NCBI GenBank assembly: GCA_963728995.1
Contig: CAVSMD010000002.1
Coordinates: forward strand, 372,001-436,000
Length of the DNA stretch: 64,000 nucleotides
Reading direction: 5' to 3'
From: FEN-1219 sp963728995
Lineage (GTDB): Bacteria; Pseudomonadota; Gammaproteobacteria; Steroidobacterales; Rariloculaceae
Numbering within the stretch: position 1 is the stretch's first letter; every line of letters starts with the position of its first letter. A program made the translations under genes and the position numbers. This document shows positions 59,897 through 64,000 of this stretch, in pieces. The notes beneath the pieces are model-generated. The model was not told where the DNA came from. It saw only the letters and a list, made by a program, of their open reading frames with translations, and ran no database searches.

Positions 59897-60539
59897 CGGC
59901 ACTGTGCTCTCGACCGCGCTCGTCGTCGGCCTGCTCGCGGTCGGCGCAGTGCTGCTGACCCGCGCCGCCTACGACTGGAGTCACGAGCGAATCGCCGTGA
60001 ATCAGCGCGCGCGCCTCGTGGCCAGGCTCAACAGCGTGCTCGACCCCGCGCTGCGCGAGCGCGACTTGACGACGACGCGCTTGAGCGTGACCGACGCGGA
60101 GCTGCTCGGCAGCCAAACGCCGGTCGACGTGTTCGTGATCAGCGATCGCCAGCGGCCCGTCGCCACGGTGTTCGCGAGCGTTGCGCCCCACGGCTACAAC
60201 GCGCCCATCGACTTGCTCGTCGGCGTGGATACGAAGGGGACGGTGACCGGCGTGCGCGCGGTCCGATACCGGGAGACACCCGGGCTCGGCGACGCGATCG
60301 ATAGCGCGAAGAGCCGCTGGATCGAGCAATTCGACGGCACGAGCCTCGCCATGCCCCCGCGTGAAACGTGGGCCGTGAAGAAGGACGACGGGCAGTTCGA
60401 TTCCATCACGGGCGCCACGGTGACCTCACGCGCGGTCGTCGCAGCCGTCAAGGGCGTCTTGTTATACTTCGAGCAACATCGCGACGAGATCTATCGCGCC
60501 GCGGAAGTCGCAGCCGACGAGAATGACTCAGACCTCTAG
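59883..60539 (+). CDS. rsxG: Rsx/Rnf complex subunit G
   Basis: Periplasmic FMN-binding subunit anchored by one N-terminal helix (LSTALVVGLLAVGAVLLTRA), 218 aa. The flavinylation motif SITGATVTS (Thr acceptor for ApbE-type transferase) is intact near residue 179, preceded by RYRETPGLGDAI. Its 3' end overlaps rsxE by 17 bases. Confidence 0.94.
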   Translation: MVRRDGTVLSTALVVGLLAVGAVLLTRAAYDWSHERIAVNQRARLVARLNSVLDPALRERDLTTTRLSVTDAELLGSQTPVDVFVISDRQRPVATVFASVAPHGYNAPIDLLVGVDTKGTVTGVRAVRYRETPGLGDAIDSAKSRWIEQFDGTSLAMPPRETWAVKKDDGQFDSITGATVTSRAVVAAVKGVLLYFEQHRDEIYRAAEVAADENDSDL

Positions 60540-61191
60540 CAGCCTACGCGCCGCGGTCGGCGATAACCTCTGGAGCGACCACCTCACGTTGGTGCAGCTG
60601 CTCGGCCTGTGTCCCTTGCTCGCGGTAACGACGTCGTTCGTGAACGGCCTGGCGCTCGGCGCCGCGACGACCGGCGTGCTGCTGGTGACGAATACACTGA
60701 CGTCGCTCGTGCGTCGCGCGATCTTGCCGACGCTGCGGGTGCCGCTGTTCGTGCTGATCGCCGCCGCGCTCGTCACGTCCATCGACCTGCTCTCGAATGC
60801 GTTTCTCGACGAGCTGCACGACTCGCTCGGCGTGTTCATCGCCCTGATCGTGGCGAACTGCGCCCTGCTCGCACAGGCCGACACCGTCGCGAGCCGGCGC
60901 CCCGTGGTCGAGTCCGCACTATCCGGTCTCGCGACGGGCTTCGGCGTGCTCGGCGCCCTCGCGCTGCTCGGCGCCTTGCGCGAGCTCCTTGGCCACGGAA
61001 CTCTGTTCGCGGGGCTCCCGCTGCTGCTCGGCCGATCCGGCGCGGGCACCGGTATCACGCTGCCGGTCTCCGGAATGCTCGCCGCGGTTCTGCCGCCCGG
61101 GGCGTTCTTCGGTATGGCGGCATTGCTCGCGCTGCGGGCGCGGCTCACGCGCACGCACGCCGCGGCCGCGAGCGCGGACGGCTCAGCGTGA
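60523..61191 (+). CDS. rsxE: Rsx/Rnf complex subunit E
   Basis: Six-helix membrane subunit paralogous to RsxA, 222 aa. The cluster cysteines are present in LVQLLGLCPLLAVTTS and ALIVANCALLAQAD, and the GALRELLGHGTLF and LPPGAFFGMA segments follow. Its stop overlaps the nth start codon. The rsxE-nth link is classical. Confidence 0.94.
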   Translation: MTQTSSSLRAAVGDNLWSDHLTLVQLLGLCPLLAVTTSFVNGLALGAATTGVLLVTNTLTSLVRRAILPTLRVPLFVLIAAALVTSIDLLSNAFLDELHDSLGVFIALIVANCALLAQADTVASRRPVVESALSGLATGFGVLGALALLGALRELLGHGTLFAGLPLLLGRSGAGTGITLPVSGMLAAVLPPGAFFGMAALLALRARLTRTHAAAASADGSA

Positions 61192-61832
61192 ACGCGGCGC
61201 GTCGTCGCAAGATCTATCAGCGCTTCGCAGACGCCAATCCGGCACCGCGCACGGAACTCGTCTACGGCACGCCGTTCGAGCTGCTCGTGGCAGTCGTGCT
61301 ATCGGCGCAAGCCACGGACGCAGGCGTCAACAAGGCCACCGCCAAGCTGTTCCGCGTCGCGAGCACGCCGGCGGCGATCCTCGCGCTCGGCGAGGAGGGG
61401 CTCAAGAGCTACATCAAGACGATCGGGCTCTTCAACACCAAGGCGAAGAACCTTCTGAAGACCAGCCAGGCCCTCGTCGCGGAGCATGGCGGCAAGGTGC
61501 CACGCGACCGCAATGCGCTCGAGTCCCTGCCCGGTGTCGGTCGCAAGACCGCCAACGTGATCTTGAACTGCGCGTTCGGCGAGCCGACGATCGCCGTGGA
61601 CACGCACATCTTTCGCGTGGCGAATCGCACCGGGCTCGCATCCGGCTCCACCGTGCGAGCCGTCGAGGACGAGCTCCTGCGCACGACGCCCGACGAGTTC
61701 AAGTTGAATGCCCATCATTGGTTGATTCTGCACGGTCGCTACGTCTGCAAAGCGCGCAAGCCGGCGTGCCCGGTCTGCGTGATTGCGGATCTTTGCGAGT
61801 ACCGCGACAAGACGCCGGCGCCCGGAGGGTGA
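61188..61832 (+). CDS. nth: Endonuclease III
   Basis: Bifunctional DNA glycosylase/AP lyase for oxidised pyrimidines, 214 aa. The catalytic Lys is in LPGVGRKTANVIL and the Asp in AVDTHIFRVANR. The 4Fe-4S loop is C-x6-C-x2-C-x5-C (CKARKPACPVCVIADLC). The start is GTG at 61188, overlapping the rsxE stop. It ends 53 bases before the convergent lpdA. Confidence 0.97.
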   Translation: MNAARRRKIYQRFADANPAPRTELVYGTPFELLVAVVLSAQATDAGVNKATAKLFRVASTPAAILALGEEGLKSYIKTIGLFNTKAKNLLKTSQALVAEHGGKVPRDRNALESLPGVGRKTANVILNCAFGEPTIAVDTHIFRVANRTGLASGSTVRAVEDELLRTTPDEFKLNAHHWLILHGRYVCKARKPACPVCVIADLCEYRDKTPAPGG

Positions 61833-61885
61833 CGGGCGGCGCTCGACTCCCGGGCCACGCTCGCCGGTCGACATTCGGCCGCGGG

Positions 61886-63655
61886 CTAGTGGCGCTTCTT
61901 CGGCACGTACAGATCGGTGATCGTGCCCTCGGCGGCCTCGGCCGCGAACGCGAGGGTCTCCGACAGCGTCGGATGCGGATGGATCGTGAGCCCCACGTCG
62001 GCCGCGTCCGCACCCATTTCGATCGCGAGCGCGGCTTCGGCGATCAAGTCTCCGGCATTCACGCCCACTATGCCCGCCCCGAGCAGGCGGCCGTTCGCGG
62101 CATCGAACAGCAGCTTCGTCAGGCCTTCGCCCCGACCCAGCGTCAACGACCGCGCGCTGGCCGCCCACGGGAACGCGCCCTTCTCGTAAGCCACTCCGCG
62201 CGCTTTCGCCTCGTCCTCGGTCAGACCGACCCACGCGACCTCGGGATCCGTGTAGGCCACGGCGGGCACGACGCGAGCATCGAAGAAGCTCTTCTGCCCG
62301 GCCGCCACCTCGGCCGCGACCTTGCCCTCGTGACTGGCCTTGTGGGCGAGCATCGGCATGCCGACGACGTCGCCGATCGCGAACACATGCGGCACGTTGG
62401 TCCGCTGTTGCTTGTCGACGGTGATCAACCCGCGCTCGCCGACATCGACTCCGGCGCGCTCGAGCGCGAGCTTGCCGCCGTTCGCGCTGCGACCCACGGC
62501 GACGAGCACGCGGCCGTAGAGCTGCGGCTCGGCCGGCGCGTGGTCGCCTTCGAAGTGCACCGTGATGCCGCGCGCGCCGGCTTCCATCCTCGTGACGCGT
62601 GTGCCGGTCATGATCGCCTCGTAACGCGCCGTGATCCGCTTCTCGAGCGGCTTCACGAGATCGCGGTCGCACCCCGGGATCAGCGTCTTCGTGAGCTCGA
62701 CGACCGAGACTTTGACGCCGAGCGCGTCATACACCGTGGCCATCTCGAGGCCGATGATGCCGCCGCCGATCACGAGCATGCGCTCCGGGAGCTCGGCGAG
62801 CTCGAGCGCGGCCGTCGAGTCGATGATCCGCGGATCCTTCGGCAAGCCCGGTAACACGCTCGGCTCGCTGCCGACTGCGATGATGCATTGATCGAAGTCG
62901 ACCCGCTCGCTCGCCCCCTCGTGCTCGACGGTAAGCTGGCGCGGGGAAACGAACTGCGCAGCGCCGCGCACGACCCGCACCTTGCGCTGCTTCGCGAGGG
63001 TGTCGAGGCCCGCGGTGAGCCGGCGCACGACGTCGTTCTTCCAGGCGCGCAGCTTCGCTGCGTCGATCTTCGGCGGCGCGAACGCGATGCCGTGGGCACC
63101 CATCTCGGCCGCCTCCTCGATCACGCGCGCCGCGTGCAGCAAGGCCTTGGAAGGTATGCAGCCGACGTTCAGGCATACGCCCCCGAGCGTCGGCCCACGC
63201 TCGATCAGCGTCACGTCGAGACCGAGGTCGGCGGCGCGGAAAGCGGCCGTGTAGCCGCCCGGCCCGGCACCGATCACGGCGAGCCTGCGCCCACTCGGCT
63301 GCGCGGCCGGCGCGGTTTTCTCCGCCGTTTGGCCTGCGGTTGGCGGCGGTGCTCTCGGCGGCGCACCCTCGGGCGGAGTAGCGGCCGCGGGGGATGGCGC
63401 AGCCTGCGCGCCGGCCTCCGCGGGCTCGAGCATCAGCACCAGGTCGCCGCCCCCCACCTTGTCGCCGACCTTGATCGCGACACTGACGACCTTGCCGGCC
63501 TGCGGCGCCGGCACATCCATGCTGGCCTTGTCCGTCTCGAGCGTAATCAGCGGGTCCTCGGCAGCGACCGAGTCCCCGGGTTTCACGTGCACGGCGATGA
63601 CGTCGACTGCGCTGAACTCCCCGAGGTCGGGGATCCGCACCTCCACGCTGCTCAC
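61886..63655 (-). CDS. lpdA: Dihydrolipoyl dehydrogenase with N-terminal lipoyl domain
   Basis: E3 component of a 2-oxoacid dehydrogenase complex, 589 aa. A lipoyl domain (1-80, with the lipoylated Lys in ETDKASMDVP) is joined by an Ala/Pro-rich linker (about 82-125) to the flavoprotein. FAD-binding AVIGAGPGGYTAAFRAADLG, redox disulfide GGVCLNVGCIPSKALL, NAD-binding VIGGGIIGLEMA and the catalytic HPHPTLSE are all present. The start GTG overlaps the stop of the upstream E2 gene. This lipoyl-E3 form is typical of some beta- and gammaproteobacteria. Confidence 0.96.
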   Translation of the reverse strand: MSSVEVRIPDLGEFSAVDVIAVHVKPGDSVAAEDPLITLETDKASMDVPAPQAGKVVSVAIKVGDKVGGGDLVLMLEPAEAGAQAAPSPAAATPPEGAPPRAPPPTAGQTAEKTAPAAQPSGRRLAVIGAGPGGYTAAFRAADLGLDVTLIERGPTLGGVCLNVGCIPSKALLHAARVIEEAAEMGAHGIAFAPPKIDAAKLRAWKNDVVRRLTAGLDTLAKQRKVRVVRGAAQFVSPRQLTVEHEGASERVDFDQCIIAVGSEPSVLPGLPKDPRIIDSTAALELAELPERMLVIGGGIIGLEMATVYDALGVKVSVVELTKTLIPGCDRDLVKPLEKRITARYEAIMTGTRVTRMEAGARGITVHFEGDHAPAEPQLYGRVLVAVGRSANGGKLALERAGVDVGERGLITVDKQQRTNVPHVFAIGDVVGMPMLAHKASHEGKVAAEVAAGQKSFFDARVVPAVAYTDPEVAWVGLTEDEAKARGVAYEKGAFPWAASARSLTLGRGEGLTKLLFDAANGRLLGAGIVGVNAGDLIAEAALAIEMGADAADVGLTIHPHPTLSETLAFAAEAAEGTITDLYVPKKRH

Positions 63656-64000
63656 GGAATCGCCTCGATCAGCTGGCCCGGGCTCGCGAGAATCTCGCCG
63701 AGCCGCGTCGTGAAACGCACGGCCGTGGCGCCGTCGATGACCCGGTGGTCGTACGACAAGGACAGCGGCAACATCAGACGCGGCACGAAGGCGAGGTCAC
63801 GATAGATCGGCTGCCACGTGCTGCGCGACACGCCGAGAATCGCGACTTCCGGCGCATTGATGATCGGCGTGAAGAATCGCCCGCCTATGCCCCCCAGGCT
63901 CGACACCGTGAACACGCCACCCTGGATGTCGTCGGACTGGAGCTTGCCGGCGCGCGCGCGCGCGCTGAGCTCACCTAGGGAGCGCGCGATCTCGTACAGA
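63652..64000 (-). CDS. Dihydrolipoamide acyltransferase (E2), C-terminal part
   Basis: Partial gene that runs off the window edge at 64000; only about 115 C-terminal residues are visible. The catalytic core shows DIQGGVFTVSSLGGIGG, FFTPIINAPEVAILGVSRS and the active-site LSYDHRVIDGATAVRF. Being coupled to lpdA with a lipoyl domain, it is probably the pyruvate dehydrogenase aceF, but the substrate-defining N-terminus is outside. Confidence 0.93.
   Translation of the reverse strand, partial: LYEIARSLGELSARARAGKLQSDDIQGGVFTVSSLGGIGGRFFTPIINAPEVAILGVSRSTWQPIYRDLAFVPRLMLPLSLSYDHRVIDGATAVRFTTRLGEILASPGQLIEAIP

Noticed and set aside
60989..62854. Plus-strand frame of over 620 codons across rsxE, nth and lpdA
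   Set aside because: Overlaps three well-supported genes in other frames and shows no protein family features.
1..64000. CRISPR arrays, insertion sequences, prophage, integron or rRNA operon
   Set aside because: No regularly spaced repeats, transposase/integrase genes, phage structural genes or rRNA sequence were seen; the window is core chromosome.

Overview
The window is chromosomal core DNA from a GC-rich gammaproteobacterium. The main evidence is gene order. The nnrD-tsaE-amiC-mutL-miaA-hfq-hflX-hflK-hflC-DUF2065-purA block with divergent queG is the enterobacterial order. The lptG/lptF-pepA-holC-valS, wrbA-DUF2069-hda-DUF2066-purM-purN-DUF3108, apbC-dcd and metG-rsx-nth blocks resemble pseudomonad or xanthomonad arrangements. 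The genus cannot be named from the sequence alone; a Steroidobacter/Nevskia/Xanthomonas-like lineage is a guess. No insertion sequence, prophage, CRISPR array or rRNA was seen. There is one tRNA gene, tRNA-Glu(CTC), with an intrinsic terminator.

Layout. 1-5080: Atm1-type ABC exporter, Nudix hydrolase, and feoAB behind a Fur-box-like site. 5080-17621: purA back to nnrD on the minus strand (RNA modification, mismatch repair, Hfq, HflKC, amidase), with divergent queG. 17648-23523: PPK2, a GGDEF protein with a cNMP-like domain, panCB, a deoxynucleoside kinase, pcnB and tRNA-Glu. 23702-27183: a more accessory stretch of small proteins (DUF6152, an unassigned 118-aa protein, GNAT), photolyase and an RDD membrane protein. 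27152-34441: lptG/lptF divergent from pepA-holC-orphan-valS. 34621-38594: MoxR/DUF58/transglutaminase module. 38603-43598: prfC, rimI, udg, pssA, a lytic transglycosylase, acylphosphatase and a lipoprotein. 43705-49456: wrbA to DUF3108 around purMN. 49462-51122: dcd and apbC. 51374-56034: a HEAT-repeat Ser/Thr kinase followed closely by two PilT-family ATPases. 56108-61832: metG, an rsx operon lacking rsxB and rsxC, and nth. 61886-64000: lipoyl-domain E3 and the start of the E2 of a 2-oxoacid dehydrogenase complex.

Points of interest. (i) The kinase-PilT-PilT' operon looks like a dedicated phospho-signalling module for pilus retraction. (ii) rsxA is followed after only 146 bases by rsxD, so the iron-sulfur/NADH subunits are missing, and the flavinylation motif of RsxD is altered. 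(iii) mutL, valS, metG and rsxD are each broken by shifts of the same sense (one extra base); valS and metG are normally essential, so sequence error is the first explanation. (iv) The hfq leader carries six consecutive A-R-N triplets ending in the Shine-Dalgarno sequence, as expected for Hfq autoregulation. (v) nnrD appears leaderless and shares one -10 core with divergent queG.
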